This document shows positions 6,530 through 12,755 of a stretch of DNA of 13,049 nt, piece after piece. Origin of the DNA: Planctomycetaceae bacterium (GTDB lineage Bacteria > Planctomycetota > Planctomycetia > Pirellulales > Thermoguttaceae); NCBI GenBank assembly GCA_031282385.1, contig JAITDV010000422.1, positions 1 to 13,049 on the forward strand. The letters run 5' to 3'. The notes under the pieces were generated by a model that did no database searches, was not told the origin of the DNA, and was given only the letters and a program-made list of their open reading frames with translations. How positions within the stretch are numbered: the stretch's first letter is position 1; each line of letters starts with the position of its first letter. Made by a program: the position numbers and the translations under genes.

Positions 6530-6709
6530 TAGACCTTTTTTCTAACCTAAAAATACATCAACACAACAAAAAACCGCCTTTAACTCCTCCGAGACCACCC
6601 CTAACCCCTCCGAAGGAGGGGAATAAGAAGACGCCTCCGAAAGAGGCGAATAATTCCCCTCCTTCGGAGGGGTCAGGGGTGGTCTCCTACAGGTTAGCGA
6701 AAAGGTCTA
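6530..6709 (-). mobile_element. MITE copy 1 (180 bp)
   Basis: Non-coding element with inverted ends TAGACCTTTTTTCTAACCT and, at the other end, the complement of TAGACCTTTTCGCTAACCT. TA stands at both borders, which suits TA target duplication as in IS630/Tc1-mariner-type elements. The interior holds GC-rich palindromes (CCCCTCCGAAGGAGGGG). It is inverted relative to copies 2 and 3. It sits between the second DUF1559 gene and the small lipoprotein gene and may have split a transcription unit. Confidence 0.8.
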
Positions 6710-6741
6710 ATATCTCTACAATCTTTAACCATTACTAAATC

Positions 6742-7155
6742 ATGTTCAAAAAAATTTCAAGATCAAGTATTTTATTTTCGTTATTGTTTTGTATGTTTTT
6801 TTTATTTGTTGGTTGCGGCGGTAAATTTTTACAGTTTGGCGGCAAGGTAACAACTCCAGACGGACAACCTTTTACAAAAGGTTTCGTTGTTTTTACCAAC
6901 GGCAAAGAATACGCTCGCGGCAAATTACAATCCGATGGTTCTTACAAACTTGATTCGTTAAAAGACGGTGATGGGCTTACGTCTGGTCGGTATCAAGTTT
7001 ATCTTTCCAGTTTTCAGGACAATATCGGCACGGAAGACACTCCGGTTTACAAGTCGGATATTGATTTGAAATACGAGAATCCTGACACTTCAGGTTTATC
7101 GTGTGAAGTTGTACCGGGTGGATATTTCAACTTCACAGTAGATTTGCAAAAATAA
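6742..7155 (+). CDS. Small lipoprotein, carboxypeptidase-regulatory/transthyretin-like fold
   Basis: A 137-residue protein with a signal sequence MFKKISRSSILFSLLFCMFFLFVGC; the lipobox VGC puts the lipidated Cys at residue 25. The mature part reads GKVTTPDGQPFTKGFVVFT...GKLQSDGSYKLDSL...GLTSGRYQVYL, the pattern of a single Ig-like beta-sandwich domain that planctomycetes often encode beside DUF1559 genes. Function unknown; probably a surface or periplasmic binding or structural protein. ATG 6742 has no recognisable ribosome binding site, and MITE copy 1 ends only 32 bases upstream, so the insertion may have removed the original upstream signals. The family assignment rests on motif pattern only. 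Confidence 0.8.
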   Translation: MFKKISRSSILFSLLFCMFFLFVGCGGKFLQFGGKVTTPDGQPFTKGFVVFTNGKEYARGKLQSDGSYKLDSLKDGDGLTSGRYQVYLSSFQDNIGTEDTPVYKSDIDLKYENPDTSGLSCEVVPGGYFNFTVDLQK

Positions 7156-7244
7156 GGCAACTTCTATAAAGTCGAAACAAAAAAAATTTGCGGCAGGCGG
7201 GAACGCTACATAGAGTAGTGATTGCTTAAAACGTTCAAGTTTTT

Positions 7245-7313
7245 AACCACCTCTAACCCCTCCAAAGGAGGGGAATTTAATGATTCACATCCTTTGGAAG
7301 GGGAGGGGTGGTT
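7245..7313. repeat. GC-rich inverted repeat related to the MITE interior
   Basis: AACCACC (7245-7251) pairs with GGTGGTT (7307-7313), and inner segments including CCCCTCCAAAGGA and TCCTTTGGAAGGGG (7287-7302) continue the pairing. The sequence resembles the MITE interior but lacks the TAGACC ends. TTATAAAA follows on the plus strand, so the hairpin could end transcription of the small lipoprotein gene 90 bases upstream. Confidence 0.6.
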
Positions 7314-7353
7314 TTATAAAACGACTGAATAGTTACATTTTTTCAAAAAATTT

Positions 7354-7462
7354 CGATTTGTACTGTTCGTACTATAAATTGCGTGTCTCAAGAGCGTAAA
7401 AGCCTGCTTTCCGATAGGTAAGCAATCGGAGGTAAAAGAAATTAAAGTGTGAACTGTTTAAT
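7354..7462 (+). repeat. ~108-bp structured repeat, copy A
   Basis: Order of parts: GTACTGTTCGTACTATAAA, a small stem TTGCG/CGTAA (7379-7383 and 7395-7399) with an 11-base loop, CCTGCTTTCCGATA, GGAGGTAAAAGAAAT, and the dyad motif AAAGTGTGAACTGTTT (site S2). The second hairpin is weak in this copy because AAGCAATC replaces AAGCAGG. It lies about 200 bases after the small lipoprotein gene; no ORF. Confidence 0.75.
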
Positions 7463-7594
7463 TGTTTGGGAATCTATTCAGTGGAAATTTTTGAAAACGT
7501 GAACATCGAGTAAACAATCTCATTTTCAACCTAAATTTCTTACTAACCCAAAAGACTAAATCTTCTAAAATATTAATATTCTGGTTGTTTTTAT

Positions 7595-7816
7595 TAGACC
7601 TTTTCGATAACCTGTAGGAAACCACCCCTAACCCCTCCGAAGGAGGGGAATTATTCGCCTCTCTCGGAGGTGTCTTCTTATTCGCCTCATTCGGAGGCGT
7701 CTTCTTATTCCTCGCCTTCGGAGGGGCTAGGGGTGGTCTCGGAGGAGTTAAAGGCGATTTTTCGTTGTAGGTTTTTTGTCGCCTTGATGTATTTTTAGGT
7801 TAGAAAAAAAGGTCTA
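7595..7816 (+). mobile_element. MITE copy 2 (222 bp)
   Basis: Begins TAGACCTTTTCGATAACCT and ends with the complement of TAGACCTTTTTTTCTAACCT; TA at both borders. Longer than copy 1 because the interior CGCCTC..TCGGAGG..GTCTTCTTATT segment occurs twice. Same orientation as copy 3. No ORF, so movement would need a transposase supplied elsewhere. Confidence 0.8.
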
Positions 7817-8006
7817 TTGTTTTTAGAAATTATCTTAAAATTGCGTTATGTGATTTATTCGATCCGATTCCCCTCTTATGGTATTAAATTTATGTTGCGG
7901 TAGAATGGTACGAGTTTTGAATCAGAGTCGTTGTGTTGACTTCTGATCGATGGCGGTTACAAGATCGTTTCGGCGCAATTGAGTTTGAATATTTTTGCAC
8001 GAAATA

Positions 8007-8114
8007 CGATTGTACTGTTCGTACTATAAATTGCACAACTCAAGAATGTAAATGCCTGCTTTCCGATAAGTAAGCGGGCGAAGGCAAAAGAAATCTAAAG
8101 TATGAACTGTTTAT
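8007..8114 (+). repeat. ~108-bp structured repeat, copy B
   Basis: Same order of parts as copy A, differing at scattered positions. The second hairpin is well formed: GCCTGCTT, 10-base loop, AAGCGGGC. The first stem is TTGCA/TGTAA, a compensated change against copy D (TTGCG/CGCAA). It ends in AAAGTATGAACTGTTT (site S3), 78 bases before the nitroreductase-family gene and just before its candidate promoter. Confidence 0.75.
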
Positions 8115-8121
8115 AAATCGG

Positions 8122-8150
8122 TTGACATCTTGACCTCCATATCATAAAAA
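8122..8150 (+). promoter_or_regulatory. Candidate promoter of the nitroreductase-family gene
   Basis: TTGACA is perfect; 17 bases on, TAAAAA is a weak -10. It lies between repeat copy B and the gene start. Confidence 0.4.
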
Positions 8151-8191
8151 TTAAAAACAACATTTAACAAACTAACAAAAAGGACAAAAAA

Positions 8192-8797
8192 ATGAAACGA
8201 ACATTAATCGTAACAACAATTATTTTAGCATTGGCAACAACAACTTTCGCCGCAGACATAACACTACCGCCGCCGCAAAAAACCGGCGGTAAACCAATAT
8301 TCGACGCCATCAACGAAAGACAATCAACAAGGTCTTTAGACGAATCAGCGTTGGATAATCAAACCTTATCCGATCTGCTTTGGGCGGGTTTCGGATACAA
8401 CAGAGAAAACAAACGTACTGCGCCATCACCAAAAGATTTGCAAGAAACGGATATTTACGTTATTCTCAAAGAAGGCGTTTATATTTACGATGCGAAAAAT
8501 AATAAATTACTGGAGAAAAATACCGGCGACTTCCGAAAAGACGCTACTATTAGTCAAGATTTCGTCAAGACTGCTCCAGTCAATTTTATTTTTGTTGTAG
8601 ATAAATCCAAAGAAAGCGGTCATACCGCGTATTTTTCAGTCGGTGCAATTGCAGAAAACATTTATCTTGTAGCTGCATCAAAAGGACTAGGTACAGTTCT
8701 TCGGACAAGCATTAATAAAGACGCATTGAGGAAAACATTAAAATTAAACGCAAATCAAGAAGCTGTAGCCGGACAAACTATCGGAAAGAAAAAATAA
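8192..8797 (+). CDS. Secreted SagB/ThcOx-like nitroreductase-family protein
   Basis: A 201-residue protein with a cleavable signal peptide MKRTLIVTTIILALATTTFAA. The mature part follows the SagB/ThcOx branch of the FMN nitroreductase superfamily: PQKTGGKPIFDAINERQSTR (the RxSxR-like FMN phosphate-contact segment), LSDLLWAGFGYNRENKRTAPSPKDLQETDIYV, EGVYIYDAKNN, FVKTAPVNFIFVVD, and ENIYLVAASKGLGTVLRTSINKDALRKTLKL. The family reduces or oxidises small substrates with bound FMN; the substrate of these exported members is unknown. The start ATG 8192 has AAAGGA seven bases upstream. It probably stands alone: a promoter precedes it and MITE copy 3 begins 31 bases after the stop. Export of a flavoprotein, probably folded before or after transport, is notable; the signal has no twin arginine. 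Confidence 0.85.
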   Translation: MKRTLIVTTIILALATTTFAADITLPPPQKTGGKPIFDAINERQSTRSLDESALDNQTLSDLLWAGFGYNRENKRTAPSPKDLQETDIYVILKEGVYIYDAKNNKLLEKNTGDFRKDATISQDFVKTAPVNFIFVVDKSKESGHTAYFSVGAIAENIYLVAASKGLGTVLRTSINKDALRKTLKLNANQEAVAGQTIGKKK

Positions 8798-8828
8798 CTC
8801 ACAATCGCGAATCTATAAGAATAAACTT

Positions 8829-9027
8829 TAGACCTTTTCGATAACCTGTAGGAAACCACCCCTGACCCCTCCGAAGGAGGGGAATTATTCATTCGGCTTC
8901 GGTCGGAGGCGTCTTCTTATTCCCCTCCTTCGGAGGGGCTAGGGGTGGTCTCGGAGGAGTTAAAGGCGGTTTTTCGTTGTAGGTTTTTTGTTGCATTGAT
9001 GTATTTTTAGGTAAGAAAAAAGGTCTT
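8829..9027 (+). mobile_element. MITE copy 3 (199 bp)
   Basis: Begins TAGACCTTTTCGATAACCT and ends GGTCTT, so the right-hand TA has decayed. Same orientation as copy 2, without the internal duplication. Its interior carries TTCGGCTTCGGTCGG, which recurs just outside the element at 9042-9056. Its strong hairpins may now terminate the nitroreductase-family transcript. Confidence 0.75.
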
Positions 9028-9041
9028 TTGTAAACAAGCTA

Positions 9042-9077
9042 TTCGGCTTCGGTCGGTTGAAATAGACCAAAGCCGAA
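9042..9077. repeat. 13-bp inverted repeat next to MITE copy 3
   Basis: TTCGGCTTCGGTC (9042-9054) and GACCAAAGCCGAA (9065-9077) pair over 13 positions with one G-T and a 10-base loop. The tail on the plus strand is AAAAATTTT, so it is not a standard terminator. The left arm copies a segment inside MITE copy 3. Confidence 0.6.
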
Positions 9078-9085
9078 AAAATTTT

Positions 9086-9101
9086 AAACTGCTCACACTT
9101 T
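9086..9101 (-). repeat. Dyad motif site S4
   Basis: AAACTGCTCACACTTT, the reverse complement of AAAGTGTGAGCAGTTT, one base from the common form. On the minus strand it follows directly after the terminator hairpin of the leftward gene, just as other copies follow a hairpin. Confidence 0.55.
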
Positions 9102-9109
9102 GATAAGAG

Positions 9110-9158
9110 AAAACTAATGATCGTTTATACGTGTTGCGTGTGTGCGATCATTAGTTTT
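9110..9158 (-). terminator. Terminator hairpin overlapping the stop of the leftward gene
   Basis: AAAACTAATGATCG (9110-9123) and CGATCATTAGTTTT (9145-9158) are perfectly complementary over 14 bp with a 21-base loop. On the minus strand TTTTCTCTTAT ends the stem. The TAA stop of the leftward gene (9153-9151) lies inside the stem. Confidence 0.6.
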
Positions 9159-10059
9159 GTGTTTTGGCGGGGTTGTTGGTTATTTGTAAATTTATTGTTT
9201 TTTGATATTCGTCGAATTTTACTGTTTTAAATGTATTCATTGAGTTTTGTACCGAGTTTATTTTGTTTTTATCTTCGTCTGTCAGTCGTTTGATTAGTTT
9301 GTGTGAGCTATAGAAAGTTCTTTCTGCCTTGCTTGTTGTTTTTCCGTTTGGGTAAAAAGTTGTGGTGATATTTTGGGGGAATCTATTTTCGTTGCGCAAA
9401 ATACGGTTTACTTCCAATCTGAATAATTGTCCATACGAGTTTGTAACTCTGTAATTCAAATAACACGTCAAATTGCAAAAATCAAAATACTGTTTTGCGA
9501 TTTTGTTATCTGCAAAAATTTCTGTTGTCAGTTTGTAATCAACCCAATTGGATTGCAATGCAATTTGTCCGGAATTTTTATCAAGATCGGTTTTGAAAAC
9601 TGGATTAGCAATAAATTCATAACGTTCACCCATTCTTGTTTTCGAGGAACGAATCTTGTTCAGAGCAAAATCAACTTCACGCCGTGTCTCCGACGCCGAT
9701 AACTGCGTTTGAATCCGTAACAAAGGTGCAAGCAAAGTAAACGAATCCTTCGCCGCATCGTAGTATGTTATTTCTCCGTTGTCTTCTATCATTCCCAAAA
9801 AATTTTTTTCCAAAAAATATGTCTTACTGCACACTACGATTTTATCAACAACAATCTCATTATCAATCCGAAATTGTTCCGCCGCAATTAACTTGCCGGA
9901 CAAAAAAATAATCACCATAAATTGCACTGCAAGCAAAAACAACTTCGCCGTATTATAAAATTTTCCGCAAAGAAACCGCATCCAATAACAATTCTGTAAA
10001 AATCGAATTGTGCTGTTAGATTCATTATGATTACACGATTGCTTGAAATTTAAGGTCAT
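9151..10059 (-). CDS. Secreted protein of unknown function, planctomycete 'FRIxxxV' type
   Basis: 302 residues from ATG 10059. A hydrophobic segment LFLLAVQFMVIIFLSGKLIAA (about 40-60) looks like a signal peptide with an unusually long leader; ATG 9981 (residue 27, MRFLCGKF) would give a conventional one. Neither start has a good ribosome binding site, but the promoter at 10096-10124 fits the first. The mature part opens EQFRIDNEIVVDK, contains GMIEDNGEITYYDAAKDSFTLLAP and later YEFIANPVFKTDLDKNSGQIAL, a pattern I associate with exported planctomycete proteins of unknown function; I cannot name a domain. The C-terminal 60 residues are rich in Lys, Thr and Asn. It is divergent from the large lipoprotein gene. 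Confidence 0.8.
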   Translation of the reverse strand: MTLNFKQSCNHNESNSTIRFLQNCYWMRFLCGKFYNTAKLFLLAVQFMVIIFLSGKLIAAEQFRIDNEIVVDKIVVCSKTYFLEKNFLGMIEDNGEITYYDAAKDSFTLLAPLLRIQTQLSASETRREVDFALNKIRSSKTRMGERYEFIANPVFKTDLDKNSGQIALQSNWVDYKLTTEIFADNKIAKQYFDFCNLTCYLNYRVTNSYGQLFRLEVNRILRNENRFPQNITTTFYPNGKTTSKAERTFYSSHKLIKRLTDEDKNKINSVQNSMNTFKTVKFDEYQKTINLQITNNPAKTQN

Positions 10060-10095
10060 ATTTATTTAATTCTAATTTATTTGAAGTACTCTTTC

Positions 10096-10124
10096 ATTAC
10101 ATTGAAAATATTCATAGCTGTCCA
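10096..10124 (-). promoter_or_regulatory. Promoter of the leftward secreted-protein gene
   Basis: On the minus strand TGGACA, a 17-base spacer and TGTAAT, each one base from consensus. Transcription would begin about 30 bases before ATG 10059. Confidence 0.55.
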
Positions 10125-10133
10125 GTGAATTTT

Positions 10134-10148
10134 AAGCTATTCACACTT
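10134..10148 (-). repeat. Dyad motif site S5 (diverged)
   Basis: Reverse complement reads AAGTGTGAATAGCTT, a diverged form of AAGTGTGAACAGTTT. It lies ten bases upstream of the -35 of the leftward promoter and directly next to the palindrome at 10151-10182. Confidence 0.45.
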
Positions 10149-10150
10149 CG

Positions 10151-10182
10151 AATTAGGTCAACTTATATTGGTTGACCTAATT
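10151..10182. promoter_or_regulatory. Perfect palindrome between the divergent genes
   Basis: AATTAGGTCAAC (10151-10162), 8-base loop, GTTGACCTAATT (10171-10182): 12-bp perfect arms. There is no T tail on either side. Its place just upstream of the leftward promoter suits an operator for a dimeric regulator; it could also be a transcribed hairpin of the opposite strand. Confidence 0.55.
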
Positions 10183-10347
10183 TGGTAATCCTGTTTTAAT
10201 ATCTTTGTGTCGCCAAATTCTAAAAATGTATTCGGTGTATCGCTTTTCGGAAGTGTAACGTTTTCAAAAAAACAGATCAATACCAAATTTACAATTAACT
10301 CATCATACTTGAATTTTCTGTTTTTAGGGTTTGTGTTACTGCATGAC

Positions 10348-10376
10348 TTGTCAAGCTGATTGAGGCGTGATATACT
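10348..10376 (+). promoter_or_regulatory. Promoter of the large lipoprotein gene
   Basis: TTGTCA, a 17-base spacer and TATACT, each one base from consensus. The transcript would have a leader of about 175 bases containing the hairpin at 10397-10426 and repeat copy C read in its antisense direction. A second possible promoter lies in copy C (TTGCGT 10497-10502, 17 bases, TATAGT 10520-10525). Confidence 0.55.
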
Positions 10377-10396
10377 ACCACGTCGTTTTTTGGCAA

Positions 10397-10426
10397 TGCT
10401 ACAAACTTGGTGTTAGAGTTGTAGCA
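10397..10426 (+). repeat. Hairpin in the lipoprotein leader
   Basis: TGCTACAA (10397-10404) and TTGTAGCA (10419-10426) pair over 8 bp with a 14-base loop, close downstream of the promoter. No U tract follows, so it is more likely an RNA-stability or regulatory structure than a terminator. Confidence 0.4.
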
Positions 10427-10432
10427 AAACAA

Positions 10433-10536
10433 TTTAAACTGTTCACACTTTAAATTTCATTTACCTCCACCTGCTTACATATCGGAAAGCAGGCTTTTGC
10501 GTTCTTGAGTCACACAATTTATAGTACGGGCAGTAT
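10433..10536 (-). repeat. ~108-bp structured repeat, copy C
   Basis: Inverted relative to copies A and B. The dyad motif (site S6) is at 10433-10454. The second hairpin is perfect here: CCTGCTT (10470-10476), 10-base loop, AAGCAGG (10487-10493). The first stem reads TTGTG/CGCAA in the element's own direction. The element ends 20 bases before the lipoprotein start, so its plus-strand TATAGT could act as that gene's -10. Confidence 0.75.
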
Positions 10537-10556
10537 AGAAACCACAGGAGATTTTT

Positions 10557-12755
10557 ATGAGAAAATTTGTATGCTTGTTAATGGGAATTTCCCTTTTGAC
10601 ATTTATTGGTTGTTATATGGAATCAACCACTGTAACTACGCCCATACCAACCAAACCACAAACTTCCAATCAGTCAACAACTGGATCAACCACATCACCA
10701 TCTGCTGCTAATACGGAACCTGCCAATGAATTGGGGGATAAACCGGCGCAGAAACCAGGAGATGTTTTGTCTGAACCGCCGGAGTTGAAGTTAGACCCCG
10801 TGTCGGAACCAAAACCGGAACCGACTAAACCGGAAATCAAACCTGCGCCAACTCCTGAGCCGCCTAAACCGGAACCAAAACCTGCACCAGCTCCTGAACC
10901 GCCTAAACCGGAACCAAAACCTGCGCCAACTCCTGAACCGCCTAAACCGGAACCAAAACCTGCGCCAACCCCTGAACCGCCTAAACCGGAACCAAAACCT
11001 GCGCCAACTCCTGAGCCAAGTTCCAAAGAACCTAAAGCGGTTTTGTCTGTGTCGGAGGCGAAGGTTGCTAATGATAAGAATGTTAAGAAAGAACCGCTTC
11101 CGGCGCTTACAATTCGTTTTGCCGATATTGATACTATTTTAGCGGTTGCGAAAAAGATCGCTGGAATTATTGGTACGAGCGGCGAGCAATTTGATAAGAC
11201 AGTTGATACGATTTTGAGTAATGTAAATGGCTTGAGCAAAACCGAACCGATTGGGTTAGTTTTTCGGACTAACGGTAATGATTTCAATGATCCGTTATTT
11301 TTGTTGCCTATAAAGGATTTGTCGAAGTTTTCAATTCCGAGTTTACCTCTTTTACGAGTCGAGAAAATTGATGCCGGCAAGTTTCGTATTGTGTTGCCCA
11401 ACTTTAATTTACTTGCTTATCAAAAAAACAATTATGCTGTATTAGTGCTGGAGGCTTCCACGGCACCGATTCCTGCGGAACCTAAGTCGTATCTTGCGGA
11501 TGTCGAAAAATATACAATGGGCATAAAAATAGATTTCGCCAATACTTCGTATGATGAGATTAATAAACTCTTGGCTCCAATGATGCTTATTTTGGCAATA
11601 CAGAATCCCGAAGCAAGTGAACAATTTCAAAAAACAATTGAACAAACAAAATTGTACTTTGATGAGTTTAAAACTCTTGATTATGGGATAACAGTTAATT
11701 CAAAAACACTTGACCTTGTGTTTGAGAGTAATTTGTTGCCGAATTCCAGTTCAAAAATATTTTCCAAAATTGCCACGGTTATGAAGGACAGAAAAACCAT
11801 TTTTGGTGGTTTCAAAACTTCTAAAGCTCCATTACTTAAATTTAGTAATGCGGTGGCATTTCCAGAAGGTACCGCGTTTCCGGCGGAGTGGACTAATGCG
11901 TCTGTTGAACAGTTTGATGTGTTTTTTAACGGTATTTTGAAGCAGGTTGAGGAAGATGCCGAAACCAAAGACGAAGTTAAACATGCCAAAGCAATAATAA
12001 ATTCTTTGAAGAAATTAATAGCCGCTTCTATTATCCAAACAAAAGCGGATTATACTTTCTCACTTGACGGAGAAGGAACTTTTTTGGCGGCGTCTATTTT
12101 GAAAGAAACTGATGAAGTTGTGGTATTGTTTAACTCGGTGATGGGTTTTATTCAGGCAAAACATTCGGAAAGTAAGAATAAAGAGAAATATAATAACTTG
12201 ATCAAAACCAATCTAAAGAAAGAATATGAAACGGTTTCAGGTTATAAACTTTCCAGCTTAAAAATTCCAATTGATGAGGTTGCGGGGTGGCATTCGATTC
12301 CGATTCCGCCACAGCTTAAAGGTAAAAGTTATACAATTTTCACTGCGGTAAAAGATAATGTTGCGATAGCTGTTGCCAGCGGATTTGACGCCGGCCAAAC
12401 AGAAACGGAACTAAAAGCCGCATTGCAAAAAACTTCAAGCCCAACCAAAATTGAACAACCAACATTGCAATTTGACCTGAAAGTGTTGGGACAACTTCTG
12501 AGAAAAATCGGATTTGAAGAGATGGACAAGAGCAAACCAAATGCAGAATTAGCGAAAATTTTTGTTGATCTGCTTGAAAATGCAGGCAATAACGCCAAGA
12601 TAATTTTTACGGACAAAATGAAAGGTTCAACTTACTCGGGATCAATCAAGATTGACGGAACAATCATCAGCACAATCGCAAAGTTTGCAAAACAAGCTTA
12701 CGAAAAAAGCAATGTTTCAGACGAAGGTGAAGAAGATGATGATGATGACAACTAA
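10557..12755 (+). CDS. Large lipoprotein with proline-rich repeat, unknown function
   Basis: 732 residues. The signal MRKFVCLLMGISLLTFIGC has a lipobox FIGC with the lipidated Cys at 19. Residues 20-85 are low-complexity Thr/Ser/Pro/Glu; 90-154 are five 13-residue repeats of the type PKPEPKPAPTPEP, an extended polyproline-like linker comparable in composition to that of TonB. From about 185 (PALTIRFADIDTILAVAKKIAGIIG) to 715 follows a long alpha/beta region that resembles planctomycete-specific proteins with FxxxDxLLA-type openings; no enzyme motif is visible. The tail is strongly acidic (DEGEEDDDDDN). The start ATG 10557 has AGGAGA five bases upstream. Probably anchored in a membrane with the C-terminal region held away from it. 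Single gene with its own promoter and terminator. Confidence 0.88.
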   Translation: MRKFVCLLMGISLLTFIGCYMESTTVTTPIPTKPQTSNQSTTGSTTSPSAANTEPANELGDKPAQKPGDVLSEPPELKLDPVSEPKPEPTKPEIKPAPTPEPPKPEPKPAPAPEPPKPEPKPAPTPEPPKPEPKPAPTPEPPKPEPKPAPTPEPSSKEPKAVLSVSEAKVANDKNVKKEPLPALTIRFADIDTILAVAKKIAGIIGTSGEQFDKTVDTILSNVNGLSKTEPIGLVFRTNGNDFNDPLFLLPIKDLSKFSIPSLPLLRVEKIDAGKFRIVLPNFNLLAYQKNNYAVLVLEASTAPIPAEPKSYLADVEKYTMGIKIDFANTSYDEINKLLAPMMLILAIQNPEASEQFQKTIEQTKLYFDEFKTLDYGITVNSKTLDLVFESNLLPNSSSKIFSKIATVMKDRKTIFGGFKTSKAPLLKFSNAVAFPEGTAFPAEWTNASVEQFDVFFNGILKQVEEDAETKDEVKHAKAIINSLKKLIAASIIQTKADYTFSLDGEGTFLAASILKETDEVVVLFNSVMGFIQAKHSESKNKEKYNNLIKTNLKKEYETVSGYKLSSLKIPIDEVAGWHSIPIPPQLKGKSYTIFTAVKDNVAIAVASGFDAGQTETELKAALQKTSSPTKIEQPTLQFDLKVLGQLLRKIGFEEMDKSKPNAELAKIFVDLLENAGNNAKIIFTDKMKGSTYSGSIKIDGTIISTIAKFAKQAYEKSNVSDEGEEDDDDDN
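10824..11018 (+). repeat. Five tandem 39-bp repeats coding for proline-rich linker
   Basis: Units start at 10824, 10863, 10902, 10941 and 10980. The last four are nearly identical (CCTAAACCGGAACCAAAACC then TGCxCCAxCxCCTGAxCCx); the first has diverged (KPEIKPAPTPEP). Whole-unit gain or loss keeps the frame, so linker length may vary among strains. Confidence 0.9.

Noticed and set aside
7817..8006. Possible leftward coding remnant (frame with RRNDLVTAIDQKSTQRL)
   Set aside because: About 28 codons, ends at a stop, no recognisable family; could be chance.
6530..9158. CRISPR array in the repeat-rich spacer region
   Set aside because: The repeats are long, inverted and irregularly spaced, with no constant-length repeat-spacer units and no cas genes.
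9427..9702. 91-codon rightward ORF within the leftward secreted-protein gene
   Set aside because: Antisense to a gene with a signal peptide, promoter and terminator; no ribosome binding site or recognisable protein.
10670..11401. 243-codon leftward ORF rich in Gly-Ser
   Set aside because: It is the complement of the proline-rich repeat; the GAGFGSGLGGSG pattern is an artefact of the 39-bp units.
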